A stretch of 17,026 nucleotides of DNA from Clostridiales bacterium (GCA_012729875.1 JAAYCC010000026.1:1-17026), one strand, 5' to 3'; counted from the stretch's first letter, positions 7,045 through 14,382 are shown. Program-made: numbers and translations. Notes: a model not told the origin generated them from the sequence alone.

Positions 7045-7737
7045 TTACGCAATGGTGTAGCCAACCCCCCAGACCGTTTTGACAAATTTGGGTTTTCGGC
7101 TCGGCTCATGCATTTTTTCGCGCAGCCTCGCCACATGTGCCATCACGGTGTTGTTGTTATCAAGGTATTTTTCGCCCCAGACCGCCTCGAAAAGCTCCTC
7201 AGAGGAGACGACGAAGCCCCGGCGCTCACAGAGATACCAGAGTATCGAAAACTCTATGGGCGTGAGCTGAAGCTCCTCGCCGTAAAGCGTACAGCGGTGG
7301 GTATCCTGACAGATATACAGTCCGGAAAAATCGTGCTCTCTCACATCCTGAGCTGAGGCTGTCGCAGAGTTATAGCGGTTGCAGCGCCTGAGCTGCGTCT
7401 TCACCCTGGCGATCAGCTCCAGGGGATTAAACGGCTTTGTGACGTAGTCGTCGGCTCCGAGCGTAAGTCCCAGGATCTTGTCCATATCCTCCACCTTCGC
7501 CGTGAGCATTATAATGGGAAACAGGTGCTTTTCCCTTATTTTTTGGCAGAGCGTAAAACCATCCATGTCCGGAAGCATGACATCCAGAATGGCAAGATCT
7601 ACATGTCCGAGTTCGATATATGCCAAAGCCTCTGTCGCATTATAAAATTTCGCCACCTCATAATTTTCATTACGAAGACAGAGCTCCACAAGATCGGCAA
7701 TCTCTTTTTCGTCGTCTACGACCAAAATCGTTTCCAT
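7045..7737 (-). CDS. vanR: VanR-type OmpR-family response regulator
   Basis: Response regulator of 230 residues. The receiver domain (1-118) has the acidic pair D8/D9, phospho-acceptor D52 in LDVMLPDMDG, T79 and K101 (VTKPF). The C-terminal OmpR/PhoB winged helix (about 135-228) contains LTPIEFSILWYLCERRG, the recognition-helix region NNTVMAHVARLREKM, and the usual ending KTVWGVGYTIA. ATG 7737 is favoured over the in-frame ATG at 7755 because AGGAAG lies 7 bases upstream and homology begins there. It is first in the operon, 31 bases before vanS. It probably binds the GTAAGA repeats ahead of the effector genes. The assignment as VanR rests on the linked van genes; the sequence alone says OmpR family. 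Confidence 0.93.
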   Translation of the reverse strand: METILVVDDEKEIADLVELCLRNENYEVAKFYNATEALAYIELGHVDLAILDVMLPDMDGFTLCQKIREKHLFPIIMLTAKVEDMDKILGLTLGADDYVTKPFNPLELIARVKTQLRRCNRYNSATASAQDVREHDFSGLYICQDTHRCTLYGEELQLTPIEFSILWYLCERRGFVVSSEELFEAVWGEKYLDNNNTVMAHVARLREKMHEPSRKPKFVKTVWGVGYTIA

Positions 7738-7781
7738 TGCAATACTTCCTAACACTGAGTAAAGTCAAAATCTATTGGTCT

Positions 7782-7787
7782 ATTATA
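7782..7787 (-). promoter_or_regulatory. Probable -10 box of vanR promoter
   Basis: A perfect TATAAT on the minus strand, 45 bases before the vanR ATG, sits in a very A+T-rich tract (7780-7830). No good -35 hexamer is found 16-18 bp upstream, so the promoter may be weak, or activated by VanR itself. Confidence 0.45.
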
Positions 7788-7884
7788 CCATATTTACTAT
7801 GTAATAAAAATAAAATAAATTGCAAGTTAATTGCAATTTATCGTGGCATGGAATACTTTTCTGCTCACATCGTTCAGTATATGG

Positions 7885-8052
7885 ACTTATAGTGAGGGCA
7901 GAGACAAGTACGCCCCCCTGTAACAGCGGAGGAGACCGACTGTCTGTCACAGAGGGGCATATTGCAGGGTTGGACGGCAAAGAGCACATAACGCCGTCCT
8001 TACAAGGGGTAAAAGGGACCTTTATATATGATAAAGAAGGAGGTTTTTTTGC
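7885..8052. other. Non-coding stretch with several strong hairpins, unidentified
   Basis: The 348 bases between vanR and the dehydratase gene hold no convincing gene. The vanR-proximal part is A+T-rich promoter DNA. The rest folds strongly. Arms 7913-7926 and 7944-7957 pair at 12 of 14 positions, with a further CGG/CCG pair inside the loop. GGACGGC (7972-7978) and GCCGTCC (7993-7999) form a second stem. TACGCCCCCCTGTAA (from 7909) can also pair with TTACAAGGGGTA (from 8000), which would close a larger structure. No T-run follows either stem on the minus strand, so these are poor terminators for the dehydratase operon. It could be a small RNA, a decayed palindromic (MITE-like) repeat, or an operon 3' end. 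Confidence 0.4.
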
Positions 8053-8085
8053 AAAAAACAGTAAGCAGGTACTATCAAAGCGGCA

Positions 8086-9405
8086 TTAGAACTTCGTCGC
8101 GCCCACAACGCTCTCCATATACTCTGCAATCTGCGCTTGAAGTTCCTCGGTAGATTTATATCGGGGATCGATAGCGTCAACATCCACATACAGAGTGGGT
8201 ATTCCGTACTTCTCCTGAATCATATCGGTGACTATCTTTCCGGATGCCCAGGTGTGTTTGCAGCCGACGTGACCCATGAAAATCGAGACATTGACGTCAT
8301 AGTCGTCATACATCTTGTCTATGATCCTGATCCAGTACTCGGCGGGGCCGGTCGCACCGTGGATCATCGGAGTGTGGAGCATCTTTTTTGCGCCGATGTA
8401 CTTGATATTTTCCCAGTTGTCGAGATCTTCGTAGAGTATGCCGTCCTGATAGCCATAGCCGTCCATAACGGTAACGGCTCCATAGGTCTTTTCCATCCAG
8501 TCGAGGATACCGGTATCAGACCAGAGCATATTCTGCATCAGGCAGACGCGGTACCTCTCCTCGGGGCACTTCGAGGCGGACATGCCCATATCAGCAAGCA
8601 TTTCTCCCATTGACAGCTGGGTCTCAAGCATCATGGTACAGGCCTCGGTGCCGCTCATGCACGCAACAAGCTCGTTCAGAACGAGAGTGCGTCCAGGCAG
8701 AGGGCAGGGTTTCTTTTTGCGGAGCTCAGCAATCTTGATAAGAGCGGAATAAGCTCTGTTGGATTCCTCCATCAGGCCCTTGAAGACCTCATAGCGCTCC
8801 GCGTCCCACTTGAGACCTGTAAGCTCTTCCATGAAGGCCACAAACCTGTCGAACTGTCCGGCAAGATATCTGTAACCCTTGTCATCATGACGGAAGGGAC
8901 AGTCGAAGGTGAAGCAGGGGCAGTTGAACACCCGTTCCATGATAGGATATGCGATACGGGCGGAATCGCAGGGTACGGTGGCGTGGACAAAAGCGTCCAC
9001 TTGAACACCCAGCTCGCCCTTCAGGATACATCCGAGCTGAGCCTTGTCTATGCCGCACATGGAGGCGGGGGCATACTTCTCTGTCTCATCTATAAAGCGT
9101 CCGCAAAGTTCCTCCTGAGAGGCTATACGGGTGGAGATAGTGTCGAGGAAAAACGGAACGCAGTCGAAGGCTCGGATCAGTTCTACGGGGACGGGACCCC
9201 CAAAGGCGACAAGCTTCTTGCCGTTTCTATGCGCGTCACGAACCTCTTCCCACTGAAACTTCTGTATATCAAACATCCACATCAGCTCGGGCTTGTTTTT
9301 CGACAGCATATGTTGATATATGCTGTCGACCTGCCTGCAGGTCAAATCTATGAGGTTTATCTTTTCGCCCTCTGCAAACTCGAGCTTCTTTTTCTCATTA
9401 GCCAT
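8086..9405 (-). CDS. 2-hydroxyacyl-CoA dehydratase, larger (alpha-type) subunit
   Basis: Member of the HgdA/FldB/HadB/LcdA group of the BcrC/BadD/HgdB superfamily, 439 residues (about 49 kDa). With the smaller subunit it forms the [4Fe-4S] dehydratase that removes water from an (R)-2-hydroxyacyl-CoA through a ketyl radical, after ATP-driven one-electron activation. Candidate cluster-ligand cysteines are C117 (SMCGIDKAQLGC), C146 (TVPCDSAR) and C382 (MGHVGCKHTW). The fold signature FGGPVPVELIRAFDCVPFFLD (its first half at 68-80) is present. An AAGGAGG site 7 bases before the ATG supports the start; 15 bases separate it from the preceding subunit gene. The sizes and order (CoA-transferase, about 41-kDa subunit, about 48-kDa subunit) recall the lactoyl-CoA dehydratase locus, from memory. 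The substrate cannot be told from sequence. Confidence 0.9.
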   Translation of the reverse strand: MANEKKKLEFAEGEKINLIDLTCRQVDSIYQHMLSKNKPELMWMFDIQKFQWEEVRDAHRNGKKLVAFGGPVPVELIRAFDCVPFFLDTISTRIASQEELCGRFIDETEKYAPASMCGIDKAQLGCILKGELGVQVDAFVHATVPCDSARIAYPIMERVFNCPCFTFDCPFRHDDKGYRYLAGQFDRFVAFMEELTGLKWDAERYEVFKGLMEESNRAYSALIKIAELRKKKPCPLPGRTLVLNELVACMSGTEACTMMLETQLSMGEMLADMGMSASKCPEERYRVCLMQNMLWSDTGILDWMEKTYGAVTVMDGYGYQDGILYEDLDNWENIKYIGAKKMLHTPMIHGATGPAEYWIRIIDKMYDDYDVNVSIFMGHVGCKHTWASGKIVTDMIQEKYGIPTLYVDVDAIDPRYKSTEELQAQIAEYMESVVGATKF

Positions 9406-9420
9406 TACTGTTCCTCCTTC

Positions 9421-10545
9421 TCACTTCTCTTCCAGCATTTCAATGAAGGCCTCGGCACGGATAGAAAGCTGTCCGGCGTTCGCCATATGCTCTTCGCGCT
9501 CAAGCTGCATCATAGGGATACCAATGCTTCTGAGATCAGGCTCAAGATAATAGGACTCGCCTCCCCAGCACTCGCAATTCTGCATTTTCTGATAGATAAC
9601 GCCCTGTACTCCGTACTCCTTGCACTTGGAAAGTATTTCATGATGCATTGCGGGACGGTTGTCGAGAGAGCGTGGGCAGGTATGGCGGCTGAGGTAGTAT
9701 TTTGCGATGGAGCCGAGAACGTCCTTATCATCGACCTCAATCTGACCGCCGAATGCACGGCTTGCAAAGCACAGGTCGTCTGCAACAACAATACCGCCCT
9801 TTTCCTCAATAACCTGTATGTAGTCGGGGTTGTCCAGAGCGGAGCCGATGACCATCAGGCGGACGCGAGGCTCTACGGGCTTACGGTTTTCGGCGTCTGC
9901 CAGAAACTCCTTTAACATCTCAATATACTCATCAACGGAGGTATCGCACTCCGCCAGAGTTATGGAGAGGACCTCGGCGCCGGTTACAACGGGGTTTTCT
10001 GCCCTGCGCAGCTCGTAAACCTTGGCGATAAGGCTTCGCATCTCGTTGGTTTTTGCAACTGCCGCTTTAAGGCCCTCATCTGTGACCTTCGTACCGGAAA
10101 ACTCGCCGAGAGCATCGGCAAATTCCTTTAGCTCTGACTTGTAATACTCTATCGTATACTCGTCGGTAATGCGAGGTGCGCCGATCTGGTGCAGAAACTG
10201 CTCTTCGCTTTTCTTGTTGGAGATATGCTCCCAGTTGTCAAGGATGCGGGCAGCCATCATACAGCCGTCGGTCTGTACAAGGCCGTCGAGCTGATATGTG
10301 CCGTTAAGCAGATACTGAAGTACGCTGCGGGAAAAGCTGCAACTGAAGCTGGACATCCACGCTTCGGCATCACTGCTGTCAACACAGCCGGTCGCACGCA
10401 GACGTACAGGTAGCACGTCTGCCGCATAAAAAATCTCCTCGGGGACATGGCAGCAAACATAGCCTACGGCCTTCTTACCGCTATCTCTCCACGCTTTCAC
10501 CGTCTTGTCCGAAATCGTTGTATCAAACAATTTCTGGTAACTCAT
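9421..10545 (-). CDS. 2-hydroxyacyl-CoA dehydratase, smaller (beta-type) subunit
   Basis: 374-residue protein (about 42 kDa) of the HgdB/HadC/LcdB/BcrC group, partner of the 439-residue subunit encoded next. The N-terminal KAVGYVCCHVPEEIFYAADV (25-44) and VLPVRLRATGC match the family start. Cysteines likely to bind the [4Fe-4S] cluster are C69 (FSCSFSR), C95 (QTDGCMMA) and one of C324/C326 (QNCECWGG). A near-perfect AGGAGG lies 6 bases upstream of ATG 10545. It follows the CoA-transferase gene after a 106-base spacer and is 15 bases ahead of the larger subunit. The enzyme needs an ASKHA-type activator ATPase (HgdC/LcdC), which is not encoded here and must come from elsewhere in the genome. 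Confidence 0.9.
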   Translation of the reverse strand: MSYQKLFDTTISDKTVKAWRDSGKKAVGYVCCHVPEEIFYAADVLPVRLRATGCVDSSDAEAWMSSFSCSFSRSVLQYLLNGTYQLDGLVQTDGCMMAARILDNWEHISNKKSEEQFLHQIGAPRITDEYTIEYYKSELKEFADALGEFSGTKVTDEGLKAAVAKTNEMRSLIAKVYELRRAENPVVTGAEVLSITLAECDTSVDEYIEMLKEFLADAENRKPVEPRVRLMVIGSALDNPDYIQVIEEKGGIVVADDLCFASRAFGGQIEVDDKDVLGSIAKYYLSRHTCPRSLDNRPAMHHEILSKCKEYGVQGVIYQKMQNCECWGGESYYLEPDLRSIGIPMMQLEREEHMANAGQLSIRAEAFIEMLEEK

Positions 10546-10615
10546 GTGTCTCCTCCTATACTTTCAAATTGTCGATTGTACGCAAAATGTTTTTTGATCC
10601 ATACTCCATCTATTA

Positions 10616-10653
10616 AGCCCTCCGGCGGCAGCCGTTTCAACCTGCGTAGGGCT
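10616..10653 (-). other. Intercistronic hairpin after the CoA-transferase gene
   Basis: AGCCCT (10616-10621) pairs with AGGGCT (10648-10653) around an inner CGGC-GGCA-GCCG stem-loop (10623-10634). The outer stem includes part of the CoA-transferase stop codon. No T-run follows on the minus strand, so it is more likely an mRNA-stability or processing element tuning the ratio of transferase to dehydratase than a terminator. Confidence 0.35.
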
Positions 10654-11968
10654 AAAAATCTTCCTCACCCATCAGCCCCAGCGCGATCGCCTCAGCCCTC
10701 AGCTGCTCACGGAAGTCGGGGTGTGCAACAGGTATAAGCGCTTTTATGCGGTCCTTGTTGGACTTAAGGTAAATATCGGCTACGCCATACTCGGTAACAA
10801 TATACTGTGGGAGATAACGTGGAGTGGTTACGATAGATCCCTTCGGAAGTTCGGAGACTATGTTGGAGTGGACTTCTCCCTTCTTATTGGTGAAGGTGGA
10901 ACGCAGGCAGAGGAAACTTCTGCCGTTCCTGGCGAGAGGTGCCCCGGAAAGGAAAGCAAAAGAACCGCCAACGCCGCTGTATTGACGTACGCCCTGGGCC
11001 TCGGAGCAGGCTTGTCCGGTTAAATCGATCATGAAAGTGGAGTTTATCGCAACAATGTTGTCAACCTTAGCCACAGCATTTGGATCTATAACTTCGTCAA
11101 CGTCAAGCAGTGTCACAATGTCTCCGCGCTTGCCCAGCCACTCGTAGAGCTCCTTGGTGCCGAAAGCGCCGGCCATGCGAATATCCTTAACAACGCCCGC
11201 TTCCGCAAGTTCTATCATTGCGTCGGTACCGATCTCGGTGAAGATATGTATGTCTTTCTTATTTATCAGATCCTTGGCAATCTGGTTTCCGAGACCGCCC
11301 ATGCCTATCTGTATTGTATCTCCATCATTGACATAGGGCATAATTTGGGAGGCAATAACCTTGTCAAATTCTGTGGGCTCGGTTACCGGCAGGGAGGGTA
11401 TGTCATGGTCGCATTCTACAATGTGGTCAAACATGGCAACGGGCAGCTTTGTGACCTCCTCTGAACCGTGGGCCACAGGCTGGCACTTATTGACTACGGC
11501 TATGCGCTTCTTAACGCAGTCGCTGCGGATGATTGTGGGGGTAAAGTTCGTCCCAAGAACACCCACATTGAAGTTGCCGTCCTCATCGGGGGGACAGACC
11601 TCGATAGCGACAACGTTTGCCTTATAGACCTCGGTTACGCTCTTTACAAGAAAGCCGTAGGGAGCCGAGTGGAAGTCTATGTTGTTCTGCATTGCCGCCA
11701 TGCGCTCAAGCACATTGGCAAAAAAGGTAATGGTATGGAAAGACTTCTTGTACATGGGGTCCATCAGTATCTTGTTTGGGGCGAGGAGCATATTCGCAAG
11801 CAGGGTAACATCGCTGAGCTCCTCGTGACGGTCCGCTAAGGCGTCCATAAACGCATAAGGGACGCAAAGAGTGCTGCCCATCCAGACAGTATCCCCCGAC
11901 CTTACACGCCCGGCCGCCTCTTCCATGCTCACAAGCTTTTCCTCGTAGTGCTTTTTCCAGTCTGACAT
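10652..11968 (-). CDS. Acetyl-CoA-dependent CoA-transferase, Cat2/4-hydroxybutyrate CoA-transferase (AbfT) family
   Basis: CoA-transferase of 438 residues with both halves of the class I fold in one chain. It would activate a carboxylic acid (here probably a 2-hydroxy acid, or recycle CoA from the product acid) for the dehydratase. Family signs are GDTVWMGSTLCVPYAFMDAL near the N-terminus, CPPDEDGNFNVG (125-136), IQIGMGGLGNQIA (219-231), the putative catalytic glutamate E245 in IFTEIGTD, and the C-terminal VTEYGVADI. An AAAGGAG site lies 10 bases before ATG 11968. It is the first gene of the minus-strand dehydratase operon, divergent from the LysR gene. Propionate CoA-transferase (acrylate pathway) and HadA/FldA (class III) belong to different types, so pairing of this family with such a dehydratase is notable. 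The true substrate is open. Confidence 0.9.
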   Translation of the reverse strand: MSDWKKHYEEKLVSMEEAAGRVRSGDTVWMGSTLCVPYAFMDALADRHEELSDVTLLANMLLAPNKILMDPMYKKSFHTITFFANVLERMAAMQNNIDFHSAPYGFLVKSVTEVYKANVVAIEVCPPDEDGNFNVGVLGTNFTPTIIRSDCVKKRIAVVNKCQPVAHGSEEVTKLPVAMFDHIVECDHDIPSLPVTEPTEFDKVIASQIMPYVNDGDTIQIGMGGLGNQIAKDLINKKDIHIFTEIGTDAMIELAEAGVVKDIRMAGAFGTKELYEWLGKRGDIVTLLDVDEVIDPNAVAKVDNIVAINSTFMIDLTGQACSEAQGVRQYSGVGGSFAFLSGAPLARNGRSFLCLRSTFTNKKGEVHSNIVSELPKGSIVTTPRYLPQYIVTEYGVADIYLKSNKDRIKALIPVAHPDFREQLRAEAIALGLMGEEDF

Positions 11969-12009
11969 GTGTTTTGTTCTCCTTTTCTTTAGATTGCGTT
12001 GTTCTTCTG

Positions 12010-12038
12010 TTGACGCGTCCTACGTTTGAATGTATAAT
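12010..12038 (+). promoter_or_regulatory. Near-consensus sigma-A promoter, probably of the LysR gene
   Basis: TTGACG (12010-12015), a 17-base spacer and TATAAT (12033-12038). Predicted transcription starts near 12045, leaving an unusually long leader of about 250 bases before the LysR ATG. No other plus-strand promoter of this quality lies in the divergent region. Confidence 0.55.
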
Positions 12039-12103
12039 TAAAAAAGTATGAATAATTAATATTTTGTGTATGGTTACACACTATCACAGGCCCGTCATTT
12101 TGT

Positions 12104-12134
12104 ATAATACTTTGTAATTTGCGAGATAATACCT
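12104..12134 (-). promoter_or_regulatory. Possible LysR-activated promoter of the CoA-transferase/dehydratase operon
   Basis: On the minus strand TATTAT (12109-12104) is preceded at the -35 position by AGGTAT (12134-12129), the complement of the ATACCT repeat found throughout this intergenic region. A -35 site replaced by a regulator half-site is typical of LysR-activated promoters. This is inference from spacing only. Confidence 0.35.
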
Positions 12135-12277
12135 GTATATAGTATCTAATAATACGTCCATTTCTTATCTATCGATACCTGTTCAACTTATGAATTAATA
12201 CCTTTGTGTTATAAATATCAATTCACTCACGCCGTCCCAATGTATTAATCAGCATCTTTTCATACCTGCTAGGTATG
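12129..12277. promoter_or_regulatory. ATACCT repeats and LysR-type palindrome in the divergent region
   Basis: ATACCT occurs at 12129, 12175, 12198 and 12262. The last copy is part of a perfect palindrome, CATACCT-GCT-AGGTATG (12261-12277), which contains the T-N11-A form of LysR boxes (T12263 to A12275). Repeat spacings are 46, 23 and 64 bases, close to whole helical turns. The rest of the 329-base gap between the CoA-transferase and LysR genes is A+T-rich and shows no gene. Confidence 0.5.
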
Positions 12278-12297
12278 GATCCGGAAAGGAGAACTAT

Positions 12298-13221
12298 ATG
12301 GAACTGCGGGATCTGCGATACTTTTGTACAACAGCAGAGCTTGAGCATGTCACTAGAGCCGCCGAAAAGCTGAATATTGCCCAGCCATATTTGACTAGGG
12401 TGATCCACCAAATTGAAGAGGAGGTAGGCGGCGAGCTGTTCGAAAAAAACGGCAGAAGAATAAAGCTGAACTCCAACGGCGAAGTGTTTTATAAATACGC
12501 AAAAAAAGTCCTCGCCGATATGGAACTGCTGCATGAAGAAATCGGCTATATTTTTGACCGCAAAGAGCAGACCATCACACTTCTCAGCAACACCGAAGCA
12601 TTTTCTACGCGCATGATCCAGGCTTTCAAAAAAGAAAACCCGCATTATGCTCTTACAGCACTTCACGCTAACTATGACGAAATGGTCGATGCGCTTATCG
12701 CTGGAGATGCACAGTTCGCTCTCAGCTCTCCCCCTATCCGCATGGACGATAACTTCGAATTAATCGAAACCATTGATGCTTTTAATATCAGGGGCTGTGT
12801 GCTTTTGCCCCCCGGGCACCCCCTAATTAATAAAGGGGTCGTCACAGTGGACGACCTCCGCAATGAAAAGCTTGTGACGATGCCGCGCGGTTCTGCAATG
12901 CGGAACCGCCTCCAGCCCTTCTTCGATGAATACAATTACCGTCCCGACATCATCATCGAGTCGAACAACCTCAACATGATAACCCAGGCTGTCCAAGGCG
13001 GCCTCGGCTATGCTTTTATGACCGAAGTGATCATGGCGGATTATCCAGAACTAAAGGGTCAGGTCGTGACAATAGATACGCTCGATGATGTCGGATACTA
13101 TGGCTTGAGCTACAACCGCCTTGCAATAAACAGCTGCAATGCAGCGCATTTTAAGAGTTTTATTCTCAACTTTTTCAAAGAACTCAAGACCGCCATTGCC
13201 GATGCACATATTCTGGATTAG
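12298..13221 (+). CDS. LysR-family transcriptional regulator
   Basis: LysR-type regulator of 307 residues, the usual family length. The N-terminal winged HTH (about 2-60) reads LRDLRYFCTTAELEHVTRAA, then KLNIAQPYLTRVIHQIEEEV, a classic LysR recognition helix. The rest is a periplasmic-binding-like effector domain (about 90-300) with the hinge-type segment VLLPPGHPLINKGVVTVDDL. Start ATG 12298 has GGAAAGGAG 6 bases upstream. It is divergent from the 2-hydroxyacyl-CoA dehydratase operon, so by the usual rule for LysR genes it probably controls that operon and itself, with the pathway substrate or product as inducer. The palindrome at 12261-12277 lies just before its ribosome binding site and could serve autoregulation. 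The inducer is unknown. Confidence 0.93.
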   Translation: MELRDLRYFCTTAELEHVTRAAEKLNIAQPYLTRVIHQIEEEVGGELFEKNGRRIKLNSNGEVFYKYAKKVLADMELLHEEIGYIFDRKEQTITLLSNTEAFSTRMIQAFKKENPHYALTALHANYDEMVDALIAGDAQFALSSPPIRMDDNFELIETIDAFNIRGCVLLPPGHPLINKGVVTVDDLRNEKLVTMPRGSAMRNRLQPFFDEYNYRPDIIIESNNLNMITQAVQGGLGYAFMTEVIMADYPELKGQVVTIDTLDDVGYYGLSYNRLAINSCNAAHFKSFILNFFKELKTAIADAHILD

Positions 13222-13295
13222 TTTTTTCTCTTTATCCCATCGCAGAATCCGCCCTGTCTCCGGAAATCTTAGGCCGAGATCTTGGACAACAAAAA

Positions 13296-13330
13296 AAAGC
13301 CCGTTTGTGCCGTCGGCATAAACGGGCTTT
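13296..13330. terminator. Terminator hairpin downstream of the LysR gene
   Basis: A perfect 11-bp stem, AAAGCCCGTTT (13296-13306) and AAACGGGCTTT (13320-13330), has an inner TGCC/GGCA pair. The A8 tract to its left becomes a T-run on the minus strand, while on the plus strand only TTT follows. By sequence it is therefore stronger against minus-strand transcription, although it lies 75 bases after the plus-strand LysR stop. Confidence 0.75.
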
Positions 13331-13342
13331 GCTCTCCAAGAG

Positions 13343-13371
13343 TTGACAAAGGCGTAAGAACGTTATATTAT
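13343..13371 (+). promoter_or_regulatory. Consensus-like sigma-A promoter of the C39-like peptidase gene
   Basis: TTGACA (13343-13348), a 17-base spacer, TATTAT (13366-13371). The predicted start is near 13378, giving a 36-base leader with AAGGGG 8 bases before the ATG at 13414. It follows the terminator at 13296-13330, so this gene is its own transcription unit. Confidence 0.8.
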
Positions 13372-13413
13372 CCGTGCTATGACAACCGATACAGATAATA
13401 AGGGGCCATAACC

Positions 13414-14382
13414 ATGATAAGTACATATAAAAAAGAAACGAAACGACGGAAGGCAAGAAAACAGGCAGAGAAAAAGCAAGGCAAAGCCCTGCCTGCTGTG
13501 CTTATTATCGCAATTGCGGTATTTATTCTGTTAAAAACGAACAGCACTTCATCAAACAGCATTTTTTCCCCCCCAGACAGGAAAGCCGCCGCATCCTGCG
13601 ACAACATACAGACCAATTTTGAAGTCGATCTGAACGAGCTCGCCGCTCTAATCACCGACGATATGTACACATTCACAGCCTGCCAGAGCGACATTGACGA
13701 GCTGTATAAGACGGCGGAAGAGTATCCCGAGTACAGGGACAATATCCATTTTTTTATCGAGCACATCGGCGCATATTCACAGGCGGGAATAACTACGATT
13801 CTGATGGCTCCGGAAAAGACAGATTTTATTCTGCTGGAGCCTTTTTCCAAGGATGACGGCAGCGCATACGAGGCGGAAATAAGCGTGCAAAAAGGAGAGA
13901 TCCCTTTCCTTATCCAATATGACAGCAGATGGGCTTTTCATATCTACGGCAGCTCCTCCATGGGGAACACAGGCTGCGGTCCGACATGCCTGTCTATGGC
14001 GGCAATAGGACTCACAGGCAACACGGGGTACACCCCTCCGTACGTGTCGGATTACGCGATGAACAGCGGCTACTATGTATACGGAGCCGGTACGGCCTGG
14101 TCGCTGTTCACAGACGGGGCCGCGGACTTTGGGCTCAGAGGCGAGGTCATACCCGCGGATGAAGAAACTATGCGTGACCGTCTGAAAAAAGGCGAAGTTA
14201 TAATTGCATCGATGCAGGAGGGAGACTTTACGAGGGGCGGTCATTTTATCGTAATACACGGCTGCGGTACAGACGGCTTTATGGTTCACGACCCCAGCAG
14301 CATAATGCGCAGCGGCATTGTCTGGAGTTTTGACAGGCTATATCCGCAGATCGCTCAGCTCTGGAGTCTTAGCAGGGCCTGA
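13414..14382 (+). CDS. Membrane-anchored C39-like cysteine peptidase family protein
   Basis: 322-residue protein. A very basic N-terminus (YKKETKRRKARKQAEKKQGK, residues 5-24) precedes one transmembrane helix at about 26-40, with no lipobox, so it should be an N-in/C-out anchored surface protein. Residues 60-155 form a mixed, unassigned stalk region. Residues 162-315 are a C39-like (Peptidase_C39_2) papain-fold domain: PFLIQYDSRWAFHIYG (164-179), candidate nucleophile C188 in NTGCGPTCLSMA, H277 in RGGHFIVI, and D293 in VHDPSS. A complete Cys-His-Asp set suggests an active peptidase or amidase. It is not linked to an ABC transporter, so it is not a bacteriocin-exporter C39 domain. Substrate unknown; a wall or surface-protein role is only inferred. 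It is monocistronic, between its own promoter and terminator. Confidence 0.87.
   Translation: MISTYKKETKRRKARKQAEKKQGKALPAVLIIAIAVFILLKTNSTSSNSIFSPPDRKAAASCDNIQTNFEVDLNELAALITDDMYTFTACQSDIDELYKTAEEYPEYRDNIHFFIEHIGAYSQAGITTILMAPEKTDFILLEPFSKDDGSAYEAEISVQKGEIPFLIQYDSRWAFHIYGSSSMGNTGCGPTCLSMAAIGLTGNTGYTPPYVSDYAMNSGYYVYGAGTAWSLFTDGAADFGLRGEVIPADEETMRDRLKKGEVIIASMQEGDFTRGGHFIVIHGCGTDGFMVHDPSSIMRSGIVWSFDRLYPQIAQLWSLSRA

Noticed and set aside
7820..8089. Small open frames in the gap between vanR and the dehydratase operon, both strands
   Set aside because: No ribosome binding site, no family resemblance, and they cross strong hairpins; treated as non-coding.
8887..9915. Open frame of 342 codons on the plus strand
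   Set aside because: Runs antisense across two well-supported dehydratase genes and their ribosome binding site; low plausibility as protein.
12223..12666. Minus-strand frame overlapping the LysR start
   Set aside because: The LysR frame has a clear HTH and ribosome binding site; the antisense frame has neither.
13351..13362. GCGTAAGAACG inside the promoter spacer of the C39-like gene as another VanR site
   Set aside because: A single GTAAGA without a phased partner; chance occurrence is likely.
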